Assembly: GCA_002337005.1 (NCBI GenBank)
Contig: DDFD01000063.1
Location: forward strand, 1-17,362
Length of the DNA stretch: 17,362 nt
Origin: Flavobacteriales bacterium UBA1937
Lineage (GTDB): Bacteria; Bacteroidota; Bacteroidia; Flavobacteriales; Weeksellaceae
Reading direction: 5' to 3'
The notes under the pieces were generated by a model that worked only from the letters and a program-made list of their open reading frames with translations, was not told the origin of the DNA and did not search any database. Made by a program: the position numbers and the translations under genes. Positions 9,348-15,530 of this stretch are shown here, piece after piece (positions within the stretch are counted from its first letter, which is position 1; the number at the start of each line of letters is the position of its first letter).

Positions 9348-9395
9348 ACTTATCCTCTCGTGTACTAAAAATTACCAGTTTTCGGGCGAGATTCT

Positions 9396-9415
9396 AAGCA
9401 ATAGCTTCTTTTTTT
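9396..9415 (+). terminator. Small hairpin followed by a T-run
   Basis: AAGC (9396-9399) and GCTT (9404-9407) pair around loop AATA, and seven T follow from 9409. The stem is only four base pairs, so this is a weak terminator candidate for the structured element upstream. Confidence 0.3.
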
Positions 9416-9432
9416 CGTTGAAGTATCGCAAA

Positions 9433-9502
9433 ATTACATTTTTTAATGTAATAGTTATATGCAAATATAATAAAAACTCTTTACATTACCGAATTCGGTA
9501 AT
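9433..9502. promoter_or_regulatory. Two palindromic candidate operators upstream of the HTH gene
   Basis: ATTACATT (9433-9440) and AATGTAAT (9445-9452) form an inverted repeat with a TTTT spacer. ATTACCGAA-TTCGGTAAT (9485-9502) is a perfect 18-bp palindrome. A third inverted repeat, AATTGCA (9526-9532) and TGCAATT (9540-9546), ends directly at the start codon. Such symmetry just before a small HTH gene is typical of an autoregulatory operator for a dimeric repressor. Confidence 0.5.
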
Positions 9503-9546
9503 AAAAATTATTGTAATTAATATGAAATTGCATCAAAAGTGCAATT

Positions 9547-9804
9547 ATGAACGAATATAAAACTGATGAAATTAAGAAATTAGTTGCTGAAAAGATTAAA
9601 TATATTAAAGGAGATACTCCATATTCAAAAATTGCAGAAAAATGCAATACTACTGCAGCTCGAATTAGTGATGTTTCAAATAATAAGATAGATTGTCAAT
9701 TAAGTACTTTCATTGAAATTGCTACAGGTCTAAGAGTCCATCCAAAAGAATTGTTTGATATTTTATTTGATTTCGAAGATTATTATACTAGCCTTGATAA
9801 GTAA
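9547..9804 (+). CDS. Small helix-turn-helix protein, XRE/Cro-like
   Basis: An 85-aa protein predicted to bind DNA as a dimer. Residues ~24-47 (starting T-P-Y-S-K-I-A and ending S-N-N-K) have the pattern of the second and third helices of a lambda-repressor-type HTH. The preceding helix is about 6-20, and the following S-T-F-I-E-I-A-T-G-L-x-V-H-P-K-E-L-F is the usual fourth/fifth helix of XRE domains. There is no additional effector or peptidase domain. It is convergent with the TIR/nuclease operon and preceded by palindromes, so autoregulation, and possibly control of the neighbouring defence genes in the manner of restriction-modification controller proteins, is plausible but unproven. Confidence 0.72.
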   Translation: MNEYKTDEIKKLVAEKIKYIKGDTPYSKIAEKCNTTAARISDVSNNKIDCQLSTFIEIATGLRVHPKELFDILFDFEDYYTSLDK

Positions 9805-9870
9805 TTGATTATAGTAAAACTTTTGTTGGAAACTAGATAACTACTGAAAAGCTATTACAAAAAGGTTTTC

Positions 9871-9897
9871 ATCTCGTGTCCTGCGGACAAGACGAAA
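9871..9897. repeat. 27-bp hairpin motif, copy C
   Basis: This sequence matches 11677-11703 and 12938-12964 over 27 bp with one or two differences. The centre folds as GTCC-loop-GGAC. Here the loop is TGC instead of TTC, while the stem is unchanged. It lies just past the 3' end of the minus-strand nuclease gene. Confidence 0.65.
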
Positions 9898-9946
9898 CTC
9901 GGGTTATTATCGTCTGCCTTTCTTCTCATTTCAATATATTCATTGT

Positions 9947-10504
9947 CTATTCGTGTTGAATGTAAAATTTTTCTATCAAGTCAATTATTAAGTCAGAAGG
10001 CTGTTCTCCTCTATCTTTCATTGCAAGCATTTCTTTTAAATGCTCTTTAGTAATGAACAAAATAACTTTCTTCTCTGGTGTTGAATAAACCGTATTTCTC
10101 TGTCTATGTGCAGAATCATTGGGCAGTTTACTACACACCATAATTGCTAACTTACCCATTGGTTCGGTCAGATAATTTCTTGTTTGATTGACTTCATCGT
10201 GTCCAATTTCTATAATGTCATAGTTTTTAAACTCAAATAAAACCATTCTTGCGTTGAGTTCTAAAAACATATGATGCCAATTTTTTGTGGCTGCATCATC
10301 ATTTGATGTTATGTTACGATTTGGAAAAATAGCATCCATTCGATTTACGCCTGAATAAGTCCTTGCTTGCCTCGTTGGTTCATTTAAAGGTGGAACGAAA
10401 AGAAATTTTAGAATGCTTGTGCAAAGAGTTTCAAATTGACTCCACCCCGCAGTTCCCAAAGGACAGGCATCCAATTGCTGAATGAAAGTGTTTACCTGAC
10501 TCAT
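9947..10504 (-). CDS. PD-(D/E)XK nuclease-like protein, partner of the TIR-Mrr gene
   Basis: This 185-aa protein looks like a compact restriction-endonuclease fold. An N-terminal helix with F-E-T-L-C (E25) is followed by R-M-D-A-I-F (D57) and V-L-F-E-F-K-N-Y (E91-x-K93), which gives the D...ExK triad of PD-(D/E)XK nucleases. The following helix and a hydrophobic strand (K-L-A-I-M-V-C-S) fit the core fold. The ATG overlaps the stop of the upstream TIR gene (shared TCAT at 10501-10504 on the plus strand), so the two are translationally coupled and presumably act together. I do not recognise a named family. It could be a second nuclease subunit or an inactive structural partner. Confidence 0.65.
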   Translation of the reverse strand: MSQVNTFIQQLDACPLGTAGWSQFETLCTSILKFLFVPPLNEPTRQARTYSGVNRMDAIFPNRNITSNDDAATKNWHHMFLELNARMVLFEFKNYDIIEIGHDEVNQTRNYLTEPMGKLAIMVCSKLPNDSAHRQRNTVYSTPEKKVILFITKEHLKEMLAMKDRGEQPSDLIIDLIEKFYIQHE

Positions 10505-11349
10505 TTGAGAAAATATTTATTTAGGATTCGTTTTTTATTTGCGATTAGCTTTTTTAATAACAACCCGTCAACCACTTCAATATCTAAATAGTTTTCCTTT
10601 CGTATGTCATTAAGATAATCTTCAACAACAGAATTTATTTGACTGTTAGTAATAAGCAACAGTTTTGCATCTTCCTTATTAATATATTTATAAAGGTCAG
10701 TTACTTGCTTGATAGTTTTGATGTCAAATCTCGATTCTGAATAGAATTTAGTTTCAATCATCCAAATCTCTTTTCTTTTCTGCCCAAAAGGATTACTAGA
10801 AAAATACTCTGCAATAAAATCAACTCCTCTGTCATTGAATCTGTCTTCTCGTTTAATGTTTTTAAAACTATACGCTTTAAGTAAATCGTGAATCAATTCT
10901 TCAAAATCTCTATGATTCAAATTTTCAAAAGAAACTTCTGGAATTGTTTTGATTCTTTGTAGAAGTTTATCAATTCCTTTATCAAAGTCAGTTGTCAAAT
11001 TTAAAATCTCGTATTCAAGAAAGTCACTTGGAATATTGCATTTTTCAATAAGAATAGGTATAACCGATATTTTTCTTTGTCGTGTTTGCTGAAAAAAATC
11101 CTGTGTGTATTCAAATTTGAAGTAAGAAGATTCAAATAATGACTTTGACAGTAATATTAAAACAAAATCGCTTGATTGAAACAAATATTTTACCTCGTCA
11201 AAAATATTATCATCGTATGATATATCCTTGTAGTCAGTTACAATGTCAAAGCCCGTATTTTGAAGACGGTCAGCAATTAGCCTAGCTTTCTCCTTGTCAG
11301 CATATGAGTAGGATAGAAATACTCGTTTTTGTCTGTTATCGTCAATCAT
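10501..11349 (-). CDS. TIR domain fused to an Mrr-like PD-(D/E)XK nuclease domain
   Basis: This is a 282-aa two-domain protein. Residues 9-135 read as a TIR domain: R-V-F-L-S-Y-S-Y-A-D-K-E at the first strand and helix, F-D-I-V-T-D-Y-K-D-I, F-V-L-I-L-L-S-K-S-L and S-S-Y-F-K-F-E-Y. In the last, E80 is in the position of the catalytic Glu of NAD-cleaving TIRs. Residues ~142-282 match Mrr-type nucleases: R-D-F-E-E-L-I-H-D-L-L at 147-157, D-R-G-V-D-F-I-A with D177, and M-I-E-T-K-F with E199-x-K201, then K-Q-V-T-D-L-Y near 214. TIR and nuclease domains both occur in anti-phage systems. Here the TIR may sense or signal and the nuclease cut DNA, or the TIR may itself deplete NAD. The order of action is inference. 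No ThsA, cyclase or SMODS-like partner is nearby. Confidence 0.8.
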   Translation of the reverse strand: MIDDNRQKRVFLSYSYADKEKARLIADRLQNTGFDIVTDYKDISYDDNIFDEVKYLFQSSDFVLILLSKSLFESSYFKFEYTQDFFQQTRQRKISVIPILIEKCNIPSDFLEYEILNLTTDFDKGIDKLLQRIKTIPEVSFENLNHRDFEELIHDLLKAYSFKNIKREDRFNDRGVDFIAEYFSSNPFGQKRKEIWMIETKFYSESRFDIKTIKQVTDLYKYINKEDAKLLLITNSQINSVVEDYLNDIRKENYLDIEVVDGLLLKKLIANKKRILNKYFLK

Positions 11350-11404
11350 ATTGAAACTATTATTTTTTTGTTGGTTCTATGTTGTGCGGTTCGTTAAGGT
11401 TGCC

Positions 11405-11721
11405 GATAACGACTCGACGTCTTTGCGAAGTTTTCACAGAAAGCCTTGCTTCCAAGGAAAAATTTTGCAAAAAATGCTTTTGAGTTAGCTCAGCGTTCGT
11501 TTTTTTGTTGTTTTGTAAAGTTAATAAAAAAATCAATCTGTCTTCACAAAAAAAGAAACTCTTCTCAAAGTCTCTTCAATATCTTTAAAAACTTTTTACG
11601 ATAAACCCAAAATGCTTAAAAAAGCTACCGAAGCCACCCTGCCTAAGAAGAGAACCCAGAGCGAAGCCCAAGCGTTATCTCGTGTCCTTCGGACAAGACG
11701 AAAATTAGTTATTAGCAGAAG
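11405..11721. repeat. Direct repeat A, ~317 bp, flanking the HEPN-like gene
   Basis: This matches 12666-12983 along its whole length, with a period of about 1260 bp. Long stretches are identical (for example 11471-11501 with 12731-12761, and 11569-11601 with 12829-12861). Within it, 11405-11489 is an imperfect palindrome, 11553-11576 is a terminator hairpin, and 11677-11703 is the 27-bp hairpin motif. It lies directly upstream of the TIR-Mrr gene and downstream of the HEPN-like gene. Short plus-strand frames starting at the shared ATG (11612) diverge after about 11 codons and are not treated as genes. Confidence 0.85.
11553..11576 (-). terminator. Minus-strand terminator inside repeat A
   Basis: On the minus strand the arms at 11569-11576 and 11553-11560 pair with one mismatch around an eight-base loop, and a run of T (A-run on the plus strand ending at 11554) follows. 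It would end transcription of the HEPN-like gene before the TIR operon. Confidence 0.5.
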
Positions 11722-11729
11722 GCGAGATG

Positions 11730-12641
11730 TTAACGTTCTAAAAATTCATCTATATTATTTGGTTGCACGAATGGCAATAATCTTTTCTTTATACTAACGT
11801 TTATGCAAATCATCATAGTAATAAATGTAAGTGATAAAAATTTATGTTCGTTAAAAGGATTTCTGTTTTTGTATTTGTTAACAGCATGGGACAATTCATT
11901 TCTAAACATATTCAATGTAAACAAAAGACCTTCCTCACTATATGTTTTTTTTCTAGTAGCTAACTCATCATTTAGCCATTTATAATGTTGTTCGTATTTT
12001 TTTAATTCATCCAAGCATTTGATAAGGCTATTTTTCAAACATTTATCTCTTTTGTAAGCATCGTTTTTTATTCCCCAATTACCTTCTGTGAAAAAGTATT
12101 CTAGCATCATATAGAATGTACAAAAAGAGGATTGATACTTCATAGTATTGAACATCATTTTACCATCTCTAAGGAATGAAAATGGAATATATAATTCACC
12201 TAATTGATTTTTATGTACAACGGTTGACCACAACCAATCTTCGGATATTTTATTTAGTTTATGATTTTCGTTTATGTTTCTTTTAATTTTAGTAAATGGT
12301 GAAAAATGGTCGTTTTCATTTTCAGGAATCCATTGCATAATAACATTTAGCTTATCTATATATTCTAAATTATTGTCTAATGCTCCGAATGATTCAATAT
12401 GACTAATAATATCCTCCATTTCTTGGTATGAATCTATTGATGGAAGTTTAATTTCTTTATTTGAATCAGAAATGACAAACGTTGGAATACATACTGAATT
12501 TGAATCTATTTTTTTAGAAATTGAAATATAGAATCCGCCATCTTCTTTAAATAGTGAAATTTCATAAGGATATTTCTTTATTCTTAGAGTTTTATCAAAA
12601 TTTAGATTGCCGTAAACTTTATATTTTAATTCAAAAATCAT
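11730..12641 (-). CDS. Unrecognised protein with a C-terminal HEPN-like RNase motif
   Basis: I do not recognise the full 303-aa protein. The C-terminal third is helical, with M-F-R-N-E-L-S-H-A at 245-253. R247-N248 and H252 fit the R-x4-6-H active-site pattern of HEPN ribonucleases, and the surrounding helices (175-185, 200-225 and 236-252) suit that fold. The N-terminal ~100 residues are beta-rich (Y-K-V-Y, F-Y-I-S-I-S, I-P-T-F-V-I-S) and could be a recognition domain, as in ApeA-type proteins, although this one is shorter. No membrane segment or signal peptide is seen. It stands alone between two direct repeats and next to a TIR/nuclease operon, so an abortive-infection role is a reasonable guess. 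Confidence 0.6.
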   Translation of the reverse strand: MIFELKYKVYGNLNFDKTLRIKKYPYEISLFKEDGGFYISISKKIDSNSVCIPTFVISDSNKEIKLPSIDSYQEMEDIISHIESFGALDNNLEYIDKLNVIMQWIPENENDHFSPFTKIKRNINENHKLNKISEDWLWSTVVHKNQLGELYIPFSFLRDGKMMFNTMKYQSSFCTFYMMLEYFFTEGNWGIKNDAYKRDKCLKNSLIKCLDELKKYEQHYKWLNDELATRKKTYSEEGLLFTLNMFRNELSHAVNKYKNRNPFNEHKFLSLTFITMMICINVSIKKRLLPFVQPNNIDEFLER

Positions 12642-12806
12642 TTTGCGGTTTCGTTTTCGCTTTCTGCTAACAACTCAGCGGCTTTGCGAAGATTTCACAG
12701 GAAGCTTTGTTTCCGTAGAAAAATTTCGCAAAAATGCTTTTGAGTTAGCTCAGCGTTCGTTTTTTTTTGTTTTGTAAAGTTAATAAAAAAATCAATCTGT
12801 CTTCAC

Positions 12807-12836
12807 AAAAAAAAGAGACTCTTCTAAAAGTCTCTT
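12807..12836 (-). terminator. Minus-strand terminator inside repeat B
   Basis: AAGAGACT (12813-12820) and AGTCTCTT (12829-12836) form a perfect eight-base-pair stem with an eight-base loop. On the minus strand it is followed by a T-run (plus-strand A-run 12807-12814). It would insulate the HEPN-like gene from minus-strand transcription arriving from higher coordinates. Confidence 0.65.
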
Positions 12837-12915
12837 CAATATCTTTAAAAACTTTTTACGGTAAAACCTTGATGCTTAAAAAAGCTACCAAAGAAACCCT
12901 GCCTAGGTTAGAGAA

Positions 12916-12935
12916 CCCTGAGCGAAGTCGAAGGG
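12916..12935. repeat. REP-like palindrome with GAGCGAAGTCGAA core
   Basis: CCCT (12916-12919) and AGGG (12932-12935) flank the core. It is related to 8996-9015, where the arms are GGTT/AACC. Sequences of this type are common dispersed repeats in bacteria. Confidence 0.55.
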
Positions 12936-13026
12936 GTATCTCGTGTCCTTCGGACAAAACGAAAACTTATATATTAGTGGAAGATTCTTTTTATATCAAA
13001 GTCAAAATACATGCTGTATCCATGAA

Positions 13027-13322
13027 CTAAATCATTGATGTTTGAAACAGGAAGAAAATCCTTTTCAAGTGTATAAAATCAACTTCTCCTGCCTCTATGT
13101 ATTCGCCGACAAATTGTTCAACTGTCATTTCTCTCAAATCATTGATACGGTAACCAGTATTGAAGGATAGCCTTAACTCGGATATTTATAAAAGAACTCC
13201 CGAAACAATTTAGTTTTCAATTTTAAAAATTGTTCGTCCTTGGCTGTCTTTTTCTTTTCATTTTCCTCTAAGGCTTTCTTGATAAATTCTTCTAAAAAGT
13301 CTTTTTCCATATTGGTGTGCAT
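13027..13322 (-). pseudogene. Frameshifted small gene, family not recognised
   Basis: From the ATG at 13320-13322 (or the ATG at 13308-13310) the frame gives a lysine- and glutamate-rich helix (K-D-F-L-E-E-F-I-K-K-A-L-E-E) and stops at a TAA (13173-13175) after 49 codons, just past F-F-Y-K-Y-P. Shifting frame at that point gives E-L-R-L-S-F-N-T-G-Y-R-I-N-D-L-R-E-M-T-V and then V-G-E-Y-I-E-A-G-E, ending at 13027-13029. The join P/E-L-R fits loss of one base near 13177. Both halves look protein-like, so this was probably a gene of about 95-100 codons. I cannot assign a function. Confidence 0.45.
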
Positions 13323-13414
13323 TTAGTTTTTAATTGAATTTCAGTTGGTTTTTGAAAAAGGTTTTTAAAGACATTTCTGACGATAGGAAGAAATCAAAAA
13401 TCCCAATTTTACAA

Positions 13415-13690
13415 TTAGCGGATACGCTTATTGTAAACTTTGGGTACTTTTTGCACTAACCTACTACCGAGTTTTTCTCCTACCTGTTTAAAATTTACCC
13501 ACCAATCATTTATGTTTTTAAAATCTGAATAAATGAGTAATAGCCTCTTTCTATTGCATTCTATAATGATATTTAGGACTAATATGATGAGCAAAGTAAT
13601 AAAAACAATTTTATGACAGAATTCATAAACAATTAATTTTGCAGGAGTTAAAAAAAATGATACATTTGAATAACTATATTTTTTAACCAT
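13415..13690 (-). CDS. Small hypothetical protein with one membrane segment
   Basis: A 91-aa frame from the ATG at 13688-13690. An in-frame TTG at 13699 would add only three residues. A hydrophobic stretch (I-V-F-I-T-L-L-I-I-L-V-L-N-I-I-I, about residues 28-43) should cross the membrane. It is followed by a basic, soluble tail ending K-V-P-K-V-Y-N-K-R-I-R. No known domain is recognised. It stands alone on the minus strand upstream of the broken gene at 13027-13322 and may itself be a remnant or a chance frame. Confidence 0.35.
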   Translation of the reverse strand: MVKKYSYSNVSFFLTPAKLIVYEFCHKIVFITLLIILVLNIIIECNRKRLLLIYSDFKNINDWWVNFKQVGEKLGSRLVQKVPKVYNKRIR

Positions 13691-13743
13691 AAAACGCAAA
13701 ACAACATTATAAATTAATGTAATAATTAAACATGAGGAGACCT

Positions 13744-13763
13744 AAAGTAACATCCGTTACTTT
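13744..13763. promoter_or_regulatory. Inverted repeat upstream of the T9SS protein gene
   Basis: AAAGTAAC (13744-13751) and GTTACTTT (13756-13763) are perfect eight-base arms with a four-base spacer, 33 bp before the ATG at 13797. It may be an operator. A near-match to the -7 box (TACTTTG, one base short of the normal spacing) overlaps its right arm. Confidence 0.35.
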
Positions 13764-13796
13764 GTAATTCTCAAGTTACCTATATAAACAATATCT

Positions 13797-15530
13797 ATGA
13801 AGAAACTCTACATGAGCCTACTCGGTTTGGTAGGAATCCTTGCATGTGCCCAAGAAGTAGAAGTACGTTGGCAAAAAGACATCAAGTCAGCATCGCAGGA
13901 TTTTCTAAGCCAGCTCACTACTACAATAGACGGACAGCACCTTCTATCTGGCAGTACCATTCAAACTCCAAAATCAACCTCCAGCAACGGTCAGTCATCT
14001 GCCAATATTCAAAACAATGGCTATGATTATCATATTGTAAAGCTGAACCAACAAGGACAAATCGTTTGGGAAAAGTACTTTGGAGGCAGTAACCACGATT
14101 TTTTAACAGCCACTACTTCCACACAGGAAGGAGGTTTTTTATTGGCTGGAACTAGCTATTCCTCCGAAGGATTACAAAAGAAAGGAAAGCTAAAAGGCGG
14201 TTCTGATATTTGGGTAATCAAAGTAGATGAAAATGGCGAAGAAGAATGGCAGAAGACATTAGGCACTTCGGTAGATGAAGAAGCCAAATCCGTGATTCAA
14301 ACCACAGATTTAGGTTATTTTATAGCAGGTAATGCCCAAATCAAACAATCTCAAAATTCAGAAGGATTTGGTTCAAAAGATGTATGGTTGGTCAAACTGG
14401 ATAAAAAAGGAAAAGTCATTAATCAACTATACTTGGGAGGCAAAGGCTTAGACGAAGTAGAGAAAATTATTCCTACAAAAGATGGCGGCGCATTGGTAGG
14501 TATCTATTCCAGAAGTCCATTAATGGAAAATGGAAGATGGAAAAATGAGAATGAAACCAGTCCCGATGAAGAACCAAAAGAAGAAACCAACCACATCAAT
14601 AACCAACCATCAACTAACAACCATCAACAAGCAACTAAAGAACCAAATACCTCTAACCTAATTCCTACCACTTATCAACCCAAAACCACAGAGAATTACG
14701 GCGAAGGAGATTTTTGGGTAGTAAAACTAAGCAAAGAAGGCAAGGTAGAATGGCAAAAGAACTATGGAGGTAGTGGAGATGACCACATCAGAACCTTAGC
14801 CAACACAGATACAGGTTATATCATCGCAGGAGAAAGCAGAAGTGGAAATTCAGGGAATAAGAAATCCAACATCAAAGAAGGAACGGATTTATGGGTTATC
14901 TCCATCGATGAAAACGGCAATGAATTATGGCAAAAAGGCTACAACTTCAAAAACCGAGATGTTTTGATGAGCTTAAACGCGATCCATTCGCTATCAACCG
15001 ACAACCAACAACCATCAACCAAAGGCTATTTGTTAGGCGGTTACACCCAAGCTGAAGGCAAAGCACAGAAAGAAGACGAAACATTTTGGATGCTGTATAT
15101 TGATAATAAAGGCGAAGAAGTTTGGAGGAAATATGTAGAAGGCAAAGAGAAGAAACAAGAAGAACGATTGGTAGATGCACAGTTGAACAATGATGGCACA
15201 TACATATTAGCAGGGACAAGTGCAGAAGAACTAGGGAAAGAGAACTGGAAAGTGGTAAAACTAGGAGACAAACAACTGGAGAAGCTGATAGAAAAGCAAG
15301 AGATAAGAATCTATCCAAATCCTGTTGAGGATTATTGCTATGTAGAGATAGGCGTAGAGTTTAAAGAAGCCACAATAACAGTCTATGATATGACAGGCAA
15401 GTTAGCCTATCAAACCCAAACCAAGAACAGTGTTACGAAGCTCAACACAGCCAACCTACCCCAAGGTATGTACGTAGTAACCGCCAAAACCGAAAACAAA
15501 TCTTTAACCATTAAAATTGTGAAGAAATGA
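13797..15530 (+). CDS. Secreted seven-repeat (propeller-like) protein with T9SS type A sorting domain
   Basis: A 577-aa exported protein. The signal peptide is residues 1-19, ending L-A-C-A-Q. Seven copies of a repeat follow, each with a W-Q-K/W-E-K strand, G-G-S-x-x-D, a D-G-G/T-x-G-Y-x-I-A-G turn and a D-x-W-V-V-K-L-x-x-x-G strand. The repeats start near residues 25, 91, 151, 211, 319, 378 and 443, and the number fits a seven-bladed beta-propeller. Residues ~503-577 (I-R-I-Y-P-N-P-V-E-D to T-I-K-I-V-K-K) are the type A C-terminal domain that directs type IX secretion and surface attachment. A long N/Q/T/P-rich insert (about 241-304) and a short one (about 398-409) interrupt blades 4-5 and 6. 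The stop overlaps the start of the next gene, so the two are likely coexpressed. Ligand unknown. Confidence 0.85.
   Translation: MKKLYMSLLGLVGILACAQEVEVRWQKDIKSASQDFLSQLTTTIDGQHLLSGSTIQTPKSTSSNGQSSANIQNNGYDYHIVKLNQQGQIVWEKYFGGSNHDFLTATTSTQEGGFLLAGTSYSSEGLQKKGKLKGGSDIWVIKVDENGEEEWQKTLGTSVDEEAKSVIQTTDLGYFIAGNAQIKQSQNSEGFGSKDVWLVKLDKKGKVINQLYLGGKGLDEVEKIIPTKDGGALVGIYSRSPLMENGRWKNENETSPDEEPKEETNHINNQPSTNNHQQATKEPNTSNLIPTTYQPKTTENYGEGDFWVVKLSKEGKVEWQKNYGGSGDDHIRTLANTDTGYIIAGESRSGNSGNKKSNIKEGTDLWVISIDENGNELWQKGYNFKNRDVLMSLNAIHSLSTDNQQPSTKGYLLGGYTQAEGKAQKEDETFWMLYIDNKGEEVWRKYVEGKEKKQEERLVDAQLNNDGTYILAGTSAEELGKENWKVVKLGDKQLEKLIEKQEIRIYPNPVEDYCYVEIGVEFKEATITVYDMTGKLAYQTQTKNSVTKLNTANLPQGMYVVTAKTENKSLTIKIVKK

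Larger units (their letters stand above)
8854..9546. other. Gene-free region with several hairpins between susC and the HTH gene
   Basis: About 690 bp with no credible coding frame. It holds, in order, the susC upstream region with a leader hairpin, a REP-like palindrome (8996-9015), a hairpin with arms CAATGG/CCATTG (9165-9170 and 9178-9183), a short direct repeat containing AATTTGATA (about 9115 and 9191), a rod-like element (9261-9347), a small hairpin with a T-run (9396-9415) and palindromes before the HTH gene. The density of paired segments suggests structured RNA or repeats. Confidence 0.6.
12666..12983. repeat. Direct repeat B, ~317 bp
   Basis: This is the second copy of the repeat at 11405-11721, immediately upstream of the HEPN-like gene on the minus strand. 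It carries the same parts in the same order: imperfect palindrome (12666-12749), terminator (12807-12836) and 27-bp hairpin motif (12938-12964). A REP-like palindrome at 12916-12935 is intact here and decayed in copy A. Homologous recombination between A and B would remove about 1.26 kb containing the HEPN-like gene. Confidence 0.85.

Noticed and set aside
9871..12964. CRISPR array from the three 27-bp repeats
   Set aside because: Copies are more than 1 kb apart with genes between them, not regularly spaced by short spacers, and no cas gene is present.
12767..13030. Plus-strand 87-codon frame in repeat B, and the matching 61-codon frame at 11612-11797 in repeat A
   Set aside because: They begin at the same ATG in both repeats but differ in reading frame after about 11 codons and run through the terminator and hairpin motifs, so they are not conserved as protein.
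14947..15318. Long minus-strand frame within the propeller gene
   Set aside because: It is antisense to a well-supported repeat protein, and its leucine/serine richness reflects the complementary codons.
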